Below, in pieces: positions 1 to 7,660 of a stretch of 64,000 nt of DNA. Both the position numbers and the translations under genes were made by a program. The stretch is from positions 3,536-67,535 of the forward strand of contig CAJTZO010000010.1 of NCBI GenBank assembly GCA_910583755.1. The letters run 5' to 3'. This DNA is from an uncultured Clostridia bacterium. GTDB lineage: Bacteria; Bacillota; Clostridia; Lachnospirales; Anaerotignaceae. The notes under the pieces were generated by a model. That model saw only the letters and a program-made list of their open reading frames with translations. It was not told where the DNA came from and did no database searches. How positions within the stretch are numbered: the stretch's first letter is position 1; each line of letters opens with the position of its first letter.

Positions 1-235
1 AAAGGAAGTTATCGTTGATGATGAACGGTTAGCAACGGCATTATCAAGATTACCGGAATTAAGACGGGAAGTTCTGTTGCTTTATTACTTCGTTGGCTAT
101 CGTGATGAAGCAATCGGCAGACTGTACGGACGTTGCAGGAGTACGATAAACCGCAGGAGAAATGTTGCACTGAAACAGTTACGGAAAGAATGGGAGAGAT
201 TGGAAGATGAGGAACAGAAAACTGATACCTTTTGA
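1..235 (+). CDS. Sigma-70 region 4-like protein of a conjugative transposon (3' part)
   Basis: Open from the window edge in the frame starting at base 2, ending at a TGA at 233-235. The readable part contains RLPELRREVLLLYYF followed by an HTH-like stretch (EAIGRLYGRCRSTINRRR), which is the region-4 fold of small sigma-like proteins of Tn916/Tn1549-type elements. The N-terminus lies outside the window. Its stop overlaps the start of the next small gene, the usual arrangement of the regulatory pair near the recombination end of these elements. Family assignment is by recognition of the motif and the context; the exact element is not resolved. Confidence 0.7.
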   Translation, partial: KEVIVDDERLATALSRLPELRREVLLLYYFVGYRDEAIGRLYGRCRSTINRRRNVALKQLRKEWERLEDEEQKTDTF

Positions 236-407
236 GGTAATTGAACGAGCCGTAGCCGGAGAGCCAGAAGCGATAGACGCAGTATTGCGGCACTACACTG
301 CACACATCAAATACCTGTCTATGTATAAGGGGCATATCAATGATGATACACAGGACAGATTAAAAACAAAACTAGTTGAAGCTATATTGAAATTCCGCTT
401 CGACTGA
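207..407 (+). CDS. Small HTH-type protein of Tn916-like element
   Basis: 66 residues starting ATG inside the end of the preceding sigma-like gene (29-nt overlap), a layout typical of the Orf7/Orf8-like pair in Tn916/Tn1549 family conjugative transposons. The protein begins with a short basic stretch, followed by FEVIERAVAGEPEAIDAVLRHY, a signature I recognise from the short helix-turn-helix proteins of these elements. It probably regulates conjugation or excision. In intact elements an excisionase and an integrase gene normally follow; neither is present here, so this is a truncated or rearranged element end. Confidence 0.7.
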   Translation: MRNRKLIPFEVIERAVAGEPEAIDAVLRHYTAHIKYLSMYKGHINDDTQDRLKTKLVEAILKFRFD

Positions 408-427
408 TAGGAAGTAGCAAAGACAAG

Positions 428-475
428 AAAAGCTGTCAAGGATAAACTTCGCACTTCGCGCCCTTGACAGCTTTT
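428..475 (+). terminator. Hairpin after the HTH gene
   Basis: A perfect 14-bp inverted repeat (AAAAGCTGTCAAGG at 428-441, CCTTGACAGCTTTT at 462-475) with a 20-nt loop, 20 nt after the small HTH gene. The right arm ends in TTTT, so it could terminate the transposon transcript. Confidence 0.55.
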
Positions 476-620
476 CCCGCCTTTGCTTGTGAGTAGTCAA
501 GAGGGCGAAATCAGCAGACTGCTTTCGCCCTCAATCCAGTATGGAATATTTGTTACACGATAGAGGGCGTTTCTCACTTGATTTAAGCGCATTACAGCGG
601 AGATAAGGACAAGGGTAAGG

Positions 621-663
621 TTTTATACTCCTACCCTCAAAAACGGTGTTCTATTGCGTAACA
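621..663 (+). repeat. 43-bp direct repeat, copy 1
   Basis: Contains ACCCTCAAAAAC and GTTCTATTGCGTAACA. It matches the copy at 1048-1090 at 39 of 43 positions by direct comparison. The two copies bracket the iteron-like cluster. Confidence 0.75.
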
Positions 664-842
664 TGGTAAACAATATTTCTTTGTACTGCCGTTTCCATTC
701 CATTCTTTTCCATTCCTGCGGCTCTGCCGCTATATCGTGCTTCAAAGGAGAGGGGTTAGGGGAAAGGATAGGAAAGGAATAGATATTTGATTAAGTCTGT
801 ATTTGGTTTTTCTTTAGTTAGTTATATCTTTATTTAATTGCG

Positions 843-900
843 TTGGATTTTCCGATGTCGGATAACCCGGTGTCGGAAAATCCAATATCGGATAATCCAA
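843..900 (+). repeat. Iteron-like cluster of 15-bp repeats
   Basis: Three head-to-tail 15-bp units lie at 856-870 (TGTCGGATAACCCGG), 871-885 (TGTCGGAAAATCCAA) and 886-900 (TATCGGATAATCCAA). They are preceded at 843-855 by an inverted copy of the middle unit (TTGGATTTTCCGA). The exact 15-bp spacing suggests a protein-binding array, such as recombinase arm sites or a replication/transfer site of the transposon, but no protein can be assigned. Confidence 0.65.
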
Positions 901-1047
901 CACCGGGAGTTGTTACGGTGTTCAAAATCCGTCTCATCCAATCGCTTTATAAAACTAATGCTTTCTTGGGTAGGTATGTTACGCAGTAGAGGTTAAAAAG
1001 TCCTTGATTTATGCGACTTTCAGAGCATGGAAAACACTTAGACGATA

Positions 1048-1090
1048 TTTTATATTCCAACCCTCAAAAACAGCGTTCTATTGCGTAACA
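1048..1090 (+). repeat. 43-bp direct repeat, copy 2
   Basis: Second copy of the repeat at 621-663, with 39 of 43 identities. It directly precedes a hairpin at 1095-1136. Such duplicated ends may mark an old recombination boundary. Confidence 0.7.
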
Positions 1091-1094
1091 GAAA

Positions 1095-1136
1095 AGCAGA
1101 GAACCGACCACTAATGAAAGTGATGTGTTCTCTGCT
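1095..1136 (+). terminator. Hairpin near the presumed transposon boundary
   Basis: Inverted arms AGCAGAGAAC (1095-1104) and GTTCTCTGCT (1127-1136). The loop contains a second short complementary pair (CACT/AGTG). The 3' tail is only weakly T-rich, so its terminator role is uncertain. Confidence 0.45.
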
Positions 1137-1304
1137 CTTGTTTGCACCCTGTTTGTCAGCGTTGATGATAAGTTGTTGTAAATACTTCCTTATCACCGTA
1201 AAACTAATAATTCTAGGGCTTTTATTTTTATCTTTTTAATATGTAATTCTAATTACTACACTTTTTAAAGGGTCTTAAAAAATATCGAATGCTACTTCAT
1301 CAAT

Positions 1305-2981
1305 TCATTCTACTGGTATATTGGTATATAGCATCAAAACATCCATTAAGTCTCCACCGATAATTTTTGCCTCTTTCAAATCAGGCCAAGCATAGTTTCC
1401 AAGAAGTAAATTAGCAAAATCATTCAAGGTTGGAATATTGTCATAATCTTCTGTCTCAATATATTTTACAATTTCTGTAATTGCAATGGAAATACCACCT
1501 GCAGCTGCAATAAAACCACATACTTGCTGTGTTACCTTACAGAAATTAGAAGCAAAAAAGCCGCCTGTTGTTTCTGCAGTAGCAGAAGCTATTTCACTAG
1601 CAGCAGTATTAATTACAGTGGAAGCTGCTTGTATTTCTTCCTGTGCAGTTTCTGCGATAGCTTGTTCTGCAATTTCAACTTCTGCCACTGTTTCTTCTAC
1701 TACAATTGTTGCAGCTTTTGCTGCAATTTTACCTTTGATTGCTAAGGCACCACAAGCAAGTGATGCAACAGCAGAAACTACTTCTATTACAATCTCTGTA
1801 ATTTTAAGCCACTCTGCAACTTCTACAGAAGCAGTAACTTTATTATATTGAAATGCACTTTTGTTATCTGTAACTAATACATAATTTCCATCACTATCTC
1901 TTTTTTCAATTTTTATTTCAACTTTCTGCGTTAAATTCATATTCACAGTGATGCCAGGAGAAGGGGAATAATGCATTCCTACAATTTCTATTTCAATAAA
2001 ATTAGAATTTATTTTTATTTCTAATGCACCTTTGGGAATGGTTGGCTGTATTACAGAATCATTTTCTAATTTAAACTTATCCCAGTTCATTTTTTTATTG
2101 TTGGTAATAGAAATTTTATCTTTTCCAATGTCAAAATCTTCTTTTTTGGAACCTGTGATAATAGCAACAGCAGAAGGTAAAAGGATGTGTTTACAGAATT
2201 TTTCGCCGCTTATAAATAATACAGAGTTTGCATTTTTTGGCATATTTTCAAATATACGAGTGTCAATTTGTTGAGATTGTGTTGTGATTTTATCATTATC
2301 TAGCATGGTCAATATGCCAAAATAGCAATGATTATCATGTGTTCTTTCAAAAGCATAGCTGACATCCGTAGGTATCAACCATTGAAAATCTTCTTTTCCT
2401 TCGGCAATTTTTCCACTTAGCATTACCACACCAAAAGCAGCAGAAAATTCTTTTAAATGTTCCTTGAAGTAGTCTGCAAAACCCTCTTTTATCAAATCAA
2501 TAAGTAGTCTATCTTTTTTTTCATCTAGTCCATTGATAATTGTACTATCTAATATTTGTATCTCTTTTTCGTCTTCTGCTGTAATTTTACTTGCTATACC
2601 AGTTTTTCCTTTTATATTGTAACTTTCATCTGATACTGCCTTTAAATTTAGTGATAGTCTAATATCACTTTTTGAAATATCATATATAGAAATTTCATTA
2701 CTTTCTTTTGTTTCAATGTTTGCATAAGCATTTCCTAAAATACAAGACATGTATATAATTTCTCCTGAACCTCCTGGAGTAATTTCCCATTTTTCCCATT
2801 TACACAATTTTGTTTTGTCATTTTTATCTCCTGATATGGTACAAAAAATATCTATACCCAATAAACTACCTTGTTTTGTAATAGAAAAATCTTGAGGTAA
2901 TTTTTTTTGTTTGGCGATAGACTTATTTACTACCTCAATAGAAGCAGCGTTTACTGCTCCCCATCCATTTGTAGTAATCAT
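1305..2981 (-). CDS. P47/OrfX-like TULIP-domain protein with hydrophobic C-terminal extension
   Basis: 558 residues, preceded by a strong AAAGGAGG site. The N-terminus (MITTNGWGAVNAAS) and the WEITPGGSG motif near residue 85 match the conserved start and W-x-I-x-x-GGS motif of clostridial P47/OrfX2/OrfX3 proteins, which fold as TULIP lipid-binding domains and accompany some botulinum and insecticidal toxin loci. After about residue 390 there is an Ala/Glu-rich, partly hydrophobic helical region and a Gly/Ala-rich possible membrane segment, a tail also seen in some P47 relatives. There is no signal peptide. The next gene on the same strand is a shorter paralogue. No neurotoxin, NTNH or OrfX1 gene is visible. 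Role unknown; lipid binding or a toxin-complex partner is an inference from the family. Confidence 0.72.
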   Translation of the reverse strand: MITTNGWGAVNAASIEVVNKSIAKQKKLPQDFSITKQGSLLGIDIFCTISGDKNDKTKLCKWEKWEITPGGSGEIIYMSCILGNAYANIETKESNEISIYDISKSDIRLSLNLKAVSDESYNIKGKTGIASKITAEDEKEIQILDSTIINGLDEKKDRLLIDLIKEGFADYFKEHLKEFSAAFGVVMLSGKIAEGKEDFQWLIPTDVSYAFERTHDNHCYFGILTMLDNDKITTQSQQIDTRIFENMPKNANSVLFISGEKFCKHILLPSAVAIITGSKKEDFDIGKDKISITNNKKMNWDKFKLENDSVIQPTIPKGALEIKINSNFIEIEIVGMHYSPSPGITVNMNLTQKVEIKIEKRDSDGNYVLVTDNKSAFQYNKVTASVEVAEWLKITEIVIEVVSAVASLACGALAIKGKIAAKAATIVVEETVAEVEIAEQAIAETAQEEIQAASTVINTAASEIASATAETTGGFFASNFCKVTQQVCGFIAAAGGISIAITEIVKYIETEDYDNIPTLNDFANLLLGNYAWPDLKEAKIIGGDLMDVLMLYTNIPVE

Positions 2982-3041
2982 AATATGTTTCCTCCTTTGT
3001 TATTTTTTTGTTGTATAAGACAAATAAATAAAATCTGATTT

Positions 3042-4280
3042 TTAATTGCATTGAATATATAAATTATCACAAAATCCACCAATACTTTGTGGCAAATCAA
3101 CACCCCAATTTACAGCATGAAATCCAAATTCCTTTGCATTTAGACTATACTTTGAAAGGCCTGATTTCATGGATTCCTCTAATGACATGCTAATGCATCC
3201 TATTACAATATTTAATATTCCTAAGGAAAGGATACCAATCCACTCTTCCCAGGAAGGAATAGATTTGTTTACACTTACTGTAAATTTTGGGTCAGATTCA
3301 AACATTATAATATCTTCCGTTTCTTTTCTACAATACAAGATTCGATTTTTAGAGGAAAGGGAAAAATCAATATATGCATCTGTTAATCCTTTTATAGGGC
3401 ATCTTCCACTTAAAATGGTAACTGCTTTTTCATCGCTAATATGAAAATCAAAAGAAGAAATATAAGGATTATAATGAATTGCTCCTGCTTTGACGGACCT
3501 TAGAGGAATATTACCATTGTTTAAAATTTTACTTCCTTCTATACGATAATTATTTTCCTGAGAGCCTTTGAAAAAATCGGGCATCTTTTTTTTCATAAAT
3601 ATTTCATTAAATTTTTTTACAGAAAGCATAAAAACAGCATGATATGCTTTATTATTTTTATCATATAAAAGGTCGTTGTCTACAATAGAAGGTAGTTTGG
3701 AAATATCCCGATTGTCTAGCACACCTAATATGATAAGAAAACCTGTAAGAGCTGAGTTTGATGGCTGATACCAAATATATCGAATTTGTTTTAATATGAT
3801 GCCAGATGCATTAATTTGTGTGATTTCAGCTAATGCTAAACTTAATTTCTGTGCATTTTCTTCTATGGTTTGTATGTAGGCATCCTTTATGATGTCAAGC
3901 AAAAGCTTATTATCTGGATAATCTTTAAAAGTGCCTTCTTCATCTATATTTAACATTACTACATTATCTTTTTGGCAGTTTAAAATAATATGTCCTAAAG
4001 AATCATTTTTTTGAATATAAGATAAAGTAATTCTTAGTTTTGATTTCATATTTTTAAAACAAATCGTATTTCCCACTTTTCCAGAGGAGGTAACTTGAAT
4101 TACAATAAAATTTGAAGAACCACCATTTACAATTTTCCATTCTGTAAAGGTTGAGTTTATCTGTATTCCAGAAAATTCTTTCTTGACTTTTAAATGAAAA
4201 TTACTTTTTTCTGCTTCCAGTCTTTTGTTTAATAATTTAGCAGAACAACCATATATAACATCCCATTCGCTAATATTCAA
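3042..4280 (-). CDS. P47/OrfX-like TULIP-domain protein
   Basis: 412 residues from a TTG start (an in-frame ATG is absent; the sequence upstream has a GGTGAT site). The N-terminus SEWDVIYGCSAKLLNKRL closely follows the P47 pattern (GWDIVY-CS-----NK), and WKIVNGGSS follows the family W-x-I-x-x-GGS motif. A block containing AGAIHYNPYISSFDF parallels GMHYSPSPGITV in the neighbouring longer paralogue. The C-terminal end has a short hydrophobic stretch (ILSLGILNIVIGCISMS). It is the upstream gene of a minus-strand pair with a 60-bp gap. P47-like TULIP assignment is confident; its partner and target are unknown. Confidence 0.72.
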   Translation of the reverse strand: MNISEWDVIYGCSAKLLNKRLEAEKSNFHLKVKKEFSGIQINSTFTEWKIVNGGSSNFIVIQVTSSGKVGNTICFKNMKSKLRITLSYIQKNDSLGHIILNCQKDNVVMLNIDEEGTFKDYPDNKLLLDIIKDAYIQTIEENAQKLSLALAEITQINASGIILKQIRYIWYQPSNSALTGFLIILGVLDNRDISKLPSIVDNDLLYDKNNKAYHAVFMLSVKKFNEIFMKKKMPDFFKGSQENNYRIEGSKILNNGNIPLRSVKAGAIHYNPYISSFDFHISDEKAVTILSGRCPIKGLTDAYIDFSLSSKNRILYCRKETEDIIMFESDPKFTVSVNKSIPSWEEWIGILSLGILNIVIGCISMSLEESMKSGLSKYSLNAKEFGFHAVNWGVDLPQSIGGFCDNLYIQCN

Positions 4281-4562
4281 AAAATCACCATACTTTCTAA
4301 ATTTTATATAAAGTTTAGCTTTTTATTTAAAACTCTTTGCATTGTAACTTCTGATATTATATCATAAATTGTATTATTTTTTATACAAAAATATTGTACA
4401 AAGAACTATTTCAGCAATATTACTTTATGTGAAGCAAACAATGGAATGTTTTTTTATTTTATTTGTGTAATATCACCTTTTGAAAGGCAATACAAAAAAA
4501 TAATAGAGATACAGGGAGATTCTTTTAAAAATATAAACAATAGATGTTTCTTTCTTTGATAT

Positions 4563-4847
4563 TTATCTAAAGCGAAATGCAATAAAATTATCCTCAAAAT
4601 AAATTGCAGGTATTGTAATTCCCATAATATTTCCATTATCATTTAGAAACCAATTATCTTCCTTTAAAAATTCTGTATCAAAATTGGATTCGTCGAAAAA
4701 AGAATCTTCTTCAACAAGTGCTTGGAAAAGTTTAAAAAACTTTTTGGCATTTTTATATAATACATAACTACCATATACCCAAGCATGTTCTGTACTGTCT
4801 ATCGTTATATTACCAATAATTTCATCTTTAAACATTAAATAAATCAT
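4563..4847 (-). CDS. Small hypothetical protein upstream of the P47-like pair
   Basis: 94 residues with a good AAAGGAGAG ribosome site. An alternative start is the Met at residue 5. The sequence is acidic and aromatic (many F, E and D), with no signal peptide, membrane segment or Cys pair. It resembles the general look of small immunity or accessory proteins but I do not recognise a family. It lies upstream of, and in the same direction as, the two P47-like genes, about 280 bp apart. Confidence 0.6.
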   Translation of the reverse strand: MIYLMFKDEIIGNITIDSTEHAWVYGSYVLYKNAKKFFKLFQALVEEDSFFDESNFDTEFLKEDNWFLNDNGNIMGITIPAIYFEDNFIAFRFR

Positions 4848-5057
4848 TTTATTCTCTCTCCTTTTTATTTTTATAGGATTATTAACATAAATTTTAACAT
4901 TCTTTTATGATAAATACGAATATAATTTAGAGAAAATAACAAATCCTTATTTTCTGCAATTTTAGAACTTGAATTTTGATACCACTTTTTTGAATATGAT
5001 ATTTTTTAATGAAATCATAAAATTGTGAAAAAAATGTTTCTAATTTTTAAAAAAATA

Positions 5058-5089
5058 TTGACAAAATAAAAAATAAGTGTTACTATAAT
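5058..5089 (+). promoter_or_regulatory. Promoter boxes before a candidate leader or small RNA
   Basis: TTGACA at 5058-5063 and TATAAT at 5084-5089 are both perfect consensus boxes but lie 20 nt apart, longer than the usual 17, so activity may be weak or regulated. Transcription would begin near 5096. Confidence 0.5.
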
Positions 5090-5094
5090 GATAT

Positions 5095-5265
5095 ACAAAA
5101 GTTATGATATATTCATAATAGATAAAGGCCTTATATTATGAGTTGTAACTTTGTTAATCCTTTTTTTTAAGGCAATACCCTTTTTGGATAAGGATACCCC
5201 AGTTCTTATTCAAACAAAAAGAAACTCATTGGATTTTCCCTTTTCCAGTGGGTTTCTTTTTCTTA
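5095..5265 (+). ncRNA. Candidate small RNA or 5' leader ending in a terminator
   Basis: Between the promoter boxes and the hairpin at 5216-5261 lie about 170 bases with no ORF but with self-complementary segments (for example ATCCTT near 5157 and AAGGAT near 5190). The rhomboid gene starts 95 bp downstream of the terminator, so this could be a free-standing small RNA or an attenuated leader or riboswitch. I could not match it to a known riboswitch core. Confidence 0.35.
5216..5263 (+). terminator. Intrinsic terminator upstream of the rhomboid gene
   Basis: Stem arms AAAGAAACTCATTGGA and TCCAGTGGGTTTCTTT pair with two G-U pairs, followed by a T tract. It ends the candidate small RNA. Confidence 0.7.
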
Positions 5266-5358
5266 TTTAGAAAATAAAAAAGTAATAAAATTATTTATTT
5301 TCTAAATAATATTTTATATTTTTTATACAAAACATTTTTTTTAAGAAAGGATATTTTT

Positions 5359-6462
5359 ATGTATACTTCTATTGTAAAAAATTTTGTAAAAAAATTAATA
5401 GAGAATGAATTTCAACTTTCTACAACATTTCATATAGAAACAGAAAAAGAAAAGGAGGTTGTTGTGTTATTAAAAGGCGAAAGTCCTATACTGTATGTTG
5501 TATCATTAGTCAATGGCTCAAAAATAAATTTACAAAATTATGAAATATTTATGAATGAATATTTACAATATTTACAAAAATCTTTGAAAGTATATTATTG
5601 TACTAATATCATTGCTTTAACTATTGTAGTTGGAGAATTTTTGGAAGAAATGGAATATGACAAACAACAAACAAAGGATTTTGTCATGAAACAAGAATTT
5701 ATCTTAGAAGAACATTATTCTCATACTTGGTGGTATCTTTCTGAAGCGAGAAAAACAATTGAAATGAATAAAAGTCAAGCCAAAGATATATTACATATAA
5801 AACAAATAGCATTGAAATCATTAGAAGAAAAAGAGAGTTGTTCTTTAGAGGAAATTGTTACACAAGCAAAACAGAAAACGATGATAAAGAATGATAAAAT
5901 AGTAGTAACATGGGTATTATTATTTATAAATTGTTTTTTATTTTTTATGATGGTTTTATGTGGAGAAAAAGAAAATTATATTTTGTCATATGGTACAGAA
6001 TATCACGCAATTTTTAATTTGCATCAGTATTATCGCATTTTTACATATTGTTTTATTCATGCAGATATTATGCATTTAATACAAAATAGTGTTTATCTTT
6101 ATTTTTTTGGAATGCGTGCAGAGTTGTTGTATGGAAAAATACAAATGCTCTTACTTTATTTTTTTGCGGCAACAGGTAGTAGCATTTTAAGTGCTTATTG
6201 TAATGATGTACTTGCTGTTGGGGCATCTGGTGCAATTTTTGGTTTGATTGGTGCTGTATTTGTATATAGTTATAGAAATGGAAAAAGAAATGTAGGAATG
6301 AATTATAGCACCTTATTATTATTAGTAATTGTTGCATTGTTAGCAGGTGTTTTGCAGAAAAATGTAGATTATTTTGGTCATTTGGGTGGATTTCTTGCAG
6401 GAAGTTTGCTATCATTTATGATATTACAAGGAGAGAAACCAGATAGAAGGAGAGAAAAATAA
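5359..6462 (+). CDS. Rhomboid-family intramembrane serine protease
   Basis: 367 residues. The first ~180 residues are a soluble, lysine/glutamate-rich domain. The C-terminal half has about six membrane segments starting near residue 181. The catalytic dyad is visible: GASGAIFG with Ser290, and HLGGFLAG with His341. The H-x-x-x-N pattern (HLIQNSVYLYFFG, residues 239-251) fits the rhomboid oxyanion helix. The cytosolic N-domain plus rhomboid layout resembles B. subtilis GluP (YqgP). It would cleave membrane proteins within the bilayer. The uracil-DNA glycosylase gene starts one base after its stop, so the two are co-transcribed. ATG follows an AGAAAGGA site. Confidence 0.88.
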   Translation: MYTSIVKNFVKKLIENEFQLSTTFHIETEKEKEVVVLLKGESPILYVVSLVNGSKINLQNYEIFMNEYLQYLQKSLKVYYCTNIIALTIVVGEFLEEMEYDKQQTKDFVMKQEFILEEHYSHTWWYLSEARKTIEMNKSQAKDILHIKQIALKSLEEKESCSLEEIVTQAKQKTMIKNDKIVVTWVLLFINCFLFFMMVLCGEKENYILSYGTEYHAIFNLHQYYRIFTYCFIHADIMHLIQNSVYLYFFGMRAELLYGKIQMLLLYFFAATGSSILSAYCNDVLAVGASGAIFGLIGAVFVYSYRNGKRNVGMNYSTLLLLVIVALLAGVLQKNVDYFGHLGGFLAGSLLSFMILQGEKPDRRREK

Positions 6463-6463
6463 T

Positions 6464-7177
6464 ATGGAAGAAATGGAGCTGCTCAAAGAAAAAATTAATT
6501 TAGAACCTACAAAGTCGGAAATGGAATTACTGAAAGAAAGAATTAAGTTAGAATCTGTAGAATCAAAGATGGAACTACTGAAAGAAAAAATCAAATTAGA
6601 ATCTATGGAATCAAAAATGGAATTATTCAAAGAAAAAATTAGGACAGCAGTTATGGATTCAGATTATGCCGAAAACATCATTGTTTTTGGAGAAGGAAAA
6701 GAAAATGCAAAGATTTGTATGATAGGAGAAGCACCTGGTGGAGAGGAAGAAAAACAAAGAAAGCCTTTTGTAGGGAGAGCAGGGAAAATTTTATGGGATT
6801 TTTTAGAAATTACAGGGTTAAAAAGAGAACAAATTTATATTACAAATGTAGTAAAATTTCGTCCAGCAGATAGAAGCAAAACAGGAAGGACAATTAACCG
6901 GACACCTAAAAAAACGGAAATTGATTTCTTTTTACCTTATTTAATAGAAGAATTGATGATTGTACAACCAGATATCATTGTGACATTGGGCAATGTGCCT
7001 TTAAAGGCAGTAACAGGAGAAGAAAGTGCTACCATTGGAGCAATGCATGGTGTTATGACAACAACAAAACATAGTTATCAATTATTTCCTTTGTATCATC
7101 CAGCTTCCATTATCTATAATAGTGGACTTGCTCAAACGTATCAAAATGATTTGCAAATATTAAAACAGTATTTGTAA
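6464..7177 (+). CDS. Uracil-DNA glycosylase family protein (type 4/5-like) with N-terminal repeat
   Basis: 237 residues. The catalytic part starts near residue 70: GEAPGGEEEKQRKPFVGRAGKIL is the family-4/5 UDG motif, followed by ITNVVKFRP and, at the C-terminus, the YHPAS motif. The four iron-sulfur cysteines typical of true family 4 enzymes are not all apparent, so it may be a cluster-free relative. It removes uracil from DNA for base-excision repair. The first ~67 residues are an unusual addition made of four 16-residue repeats (MELLKEKI...), likely a charged helix. It is directly coupled to the rhomboid gene and followed by a strong hairpin. Confidence 0.85.
   Translation: MEEMELLKEKINLEPTKSEMELLKERIKLESVESKMELLKEKIKLESMESKMELFKEKIRTAVMDSDYAENIIVFGEGKENAKICMIGEAPGGEEEKQRKPFVGRAGKILWDFLEITGLKREQIYITNVVKFRPADRSKTGRTINRTPKKTEIDFFLPYLIEELMIVQPDIIVTLGNVPLKAVTGEESATIGAMHGVMTTTKHSYQLFPLYHPASIIYNSGLAQTYQNDLQILKQYL
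6473..6664 (+). repeat. 48-bp in-frame tandem repeat inside the UDG gene
   Basis: The motif MELLKEKI (or close variants) begins at residues 4, 20, 36 and 52, an exact 16-residue/48-bp period over four copies. The heptad-like L/I spacing predicts an amphipathic helix. Copy number is expected to vary between strains. Confidence 0.85.
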
Positions 7178-7232
7178 CTTTCGTTTTTTAATTTGTTTCT
7201 ACTGGGATACTATAGATTTAATGAAAATAAAA

Positions 7233-7280
7233 AGATGTCTGGAGGAACTTTTTTCTTGTGAAAAGTTTCCCTAGACATCT
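7233..7280. terminator. Terminator after the rhomboid-UDG operon
   Basis: Long stem: AGATGTCTGGAGGAACTTTT (7233-7252) pairs with AAAAGTTTCCCTAGACATCT (7261-7280) with one or two mismatches. It lies 55 nt after the UDG stop. Confidence 0.7.
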
Positions 7281-7348
7281 AAATGTACTTACGATGTAAA
7301 AAGATGAAGACCTTGAAATACTGTCTCAAATCCTGCAAGCTGACCAAA

Positions 7349-7660
7349 ACCTTTATGCGTTATAAATGGGATTCTCAATTTTAACAAATGATATTGTGTT
7401 GTTATTTAACTAATATATCCATTCAACTTCATTGTGTAGCAGTGAAACGAAAGCTTTGCACAAAAGTTCTTTGCTTATTGTCTTTCCCTAATTTTTAAAA
7501 CTTGACTAAAAACTTTATGTTTTATAAATGGGATAGACTCACAATTTTAACAAATGGTATTGTGTTGTTGTTCAACTGATATAGCCATTCAACTTCATTG
7601 TGCAGCAGCGAAACGGAAGTTTCGCATAAAAGTTCTTTGCTTACTTTCTTTCAAGAAAGT
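7349..7660 (+). repeat. Two direct copies of a dispersed intergenic repeat
   Basis: Copies at about 7349-7492 and 7512-7660 share blocks such as TATAAATGGGAT, ATTCAACTTCATTGTG, GCGAAACGGAAGTTTCGC (hairpin) and AAAGTTCTTTGCTT. The second copy ends with the palindrome CTTTCTTTCAAGAAAG. Related sequence occurs at 34440-34585 and, inverted, at 63761-64000. The core hairpins are shared with the MITE-like family at 28.6, 38.5 and 42.9 kb. Apart from this and the UDG terminator, the 7178-7650 gap holds nothing else. Confidence 0.75.

Larger units (their letters stand above)
408..1304. other. Long non-coding stretch at the transposon end
   Basis: About 900 bases with no credible gene. It holds two hairpins, a 43-bp direct repeat pair and a 15-bp iteron-like cluster, described separately. 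Composition is more GC-rich than the rest of the window until about 1140, then drops, suggesting that the transposon-derived DNA ends near 1140-1200. Confidence 0.6.

Noticed and set aside
9..335. Minus-strand ORF of 108 residues
   Set aside because: It is a shadow of the sigma-like and HTH genes on the plus strand and has no ribosome site.
843..900. CRISPR array
   Set aside because: The units are 15 bp without spacers and there are no cas genes.
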